A stretch of DNA of 33,113 nucleotides. Origin: Acidimicrobiia bacterium. Lineage in GTDB: Bacteria; Actinomycetota; Acidimicrobiia; Acidimicrobiales; MedAcidi-G1. A program made the position numbers and the translations under genes. How positions within the stretch are numbered: the first letter of the stretch is position 1; each line of letters begins with the position of its first letter. Below, in pieces: positions 32,896 to 33,113 of this stretch. Where the stretch lies: positions 1 through 33,113 of the forward strand of contig DQOF01000139.1 in assembly GCA_015658775.1 (NCBI GenBank). Direction: 5' to 3'. Below the pieces are notes generated by a model that was given only the letters and a program-made list of their open reading frames with translations, made no database searches and had not been told where the DNA came from.

Positions 32896-33113
32896 GTGAG
32901 CCACACTCGCTATCCCCCCGCCCGCCAGCGCCTCCAACGCAGCGAACTCGCCGTGCCGGGGTCCAACCCGAGCCCGTTCGAGAAGGCCGCGGCCAGCGAC
33001 GTCGACTATGTGTTCCTCGACCTCGAGGATGCCGTAGCCCCGGGCGACAAGGAGGCCTCCCGCACCAACATCATCGAGGCCCTCGGTGACATCGACTGGC
33101 GCGGGCTGGGCAA
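32896..33113 (+). CDS. HpcH/HpaI-family CoA ester lyase, malyl-CoA lyase-like (3' end outside window)
   Basis: Only the first 72 codons are visible; the gene is absent from the ORF track because it runs off the right edge. The sequence RSELAVPGSNPSPFEKAAAS, then VDYVFLDLEDAVAPGDKEASR and NIIEALGDIDW, matches the N-terminus of L-malyl-CoA/beta-methylmalyl-CoA lyases (Mcl). This is a TIM-barrel Mg-dependent class that cleaves or forms malyl-CoA, beta-methylmalyl-CoA or citramalyl-CoA. The LDLEDAV segment leads into the barrel. GTG 32896 is used, with a weak GGAAA upstream. Divergence from ppc suggests shared control of C2/C3/C4 acid flow, as in glyoxylate or ethylmalonyl-CoA-type metabolism, but the catalytic residues and full length lie outside the window. 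Confidence 0.85.
   Translation, partial: MSHTRYPPARQRLQRSELAVPGSNPSPFEKAAASDVDYVFLDLEDAVAPGDKEASRTNIIEALGDIDWRGLG

Overview
The window is GC-rich, gene-dense bacterial DNA (roughly two thirds G+C or more by eye) from an actinobacterium. The best guess is a member or relative of the class Acidimicrobiia. This rests on the actinobacteria-specific small ribosomal proteins bS22 and bL37, an Rpf-type muralytic enzyme, frequent GTG/TTG starts, and gene order. The series rsmI, metG, tatD, rpf, rsmA, ispE ... prs, rplY, pth, mfd ... mazG, eno, divIC recalls the mycobacterial metG-to-divIC neighbourhood, although glmU is missing from its usual place. The exact lineage is inference.

Layout. 1-900 (minus): a BMP/PnrA-type substrate-binding lipoprotein cut by the window edge, and a 29-codon bL37-like gene. 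1037-4254: ychF, a queuosine-salvage hydrolase (Qng1/DUF2419) on the minus strand, and a ribokinase-family sugar kinase. 4284-10472: a dense plus-strand run of a DUF192 protein, rsmI, metG, tatD, rpf, rsmA and ispE, covering rRNA modification, methionine charging, wall hydrolysis and isoprenoid synthesis. 10480-13576: an inserted-looking block with bS22 (minus), tRNA-Gln(TTG), a hotdog-fold protein (minus), a PLP decarboxylase/lyase (minus) and a DUF4395 membrane protein. 13704-23710: prs, rplY, pth, mfd, a PpiC lipoprotein, mazG (fused to a tetrapyrrole-methylase domain), eno and divIC. 23813-26336: an ABC-2 exporter (ATPase plus two permeases). 26460-29810: the small (FeS) and medium (FAD) subunits of a CoxSM-type molybdenum hydroxylase, followed by the CoxD-like AAA+ ATPase and CoxE-like VWA maturation proteins, with no large catalytic subunit. 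30035-33113: ppc on the minus strand, divergent from a truncated malyl-CoA-lyase-type gene.

How genes work together. Many adjacent genes overlap by four bases (GTGA or TTGA): DUF192/rsmI, metG/tatD, rsmA/ispE, mfd/ppiC, eno/divIC, all three ABC genes, and coxS/coxM. This indicates translational coupling. Genes that are not coupled very often have no Shine-Dalgarno sequence. Instead they carry a TANNNT -10 hexamer 6-10 bases before the start codon, the signature of leaderless transcripts. I count about eleven such starts. One 24-bp gap (13049-13072) carries two such boxes back to back.

No CRISPR array, insertion sequence, prophage or rRNA gene was seen, and no gene-free stretch exceeds 300 bases. 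The longest gaps are 579-810 (two small inverted repeats near the lipoprotein gene, otherwise nothing recognised) and 29811-30034 (a two-copy tandem repeat and a hairpin). The ORF track omits four real genes: the two edge-truncated CDSs and the two tiny ribosomal protein genes.
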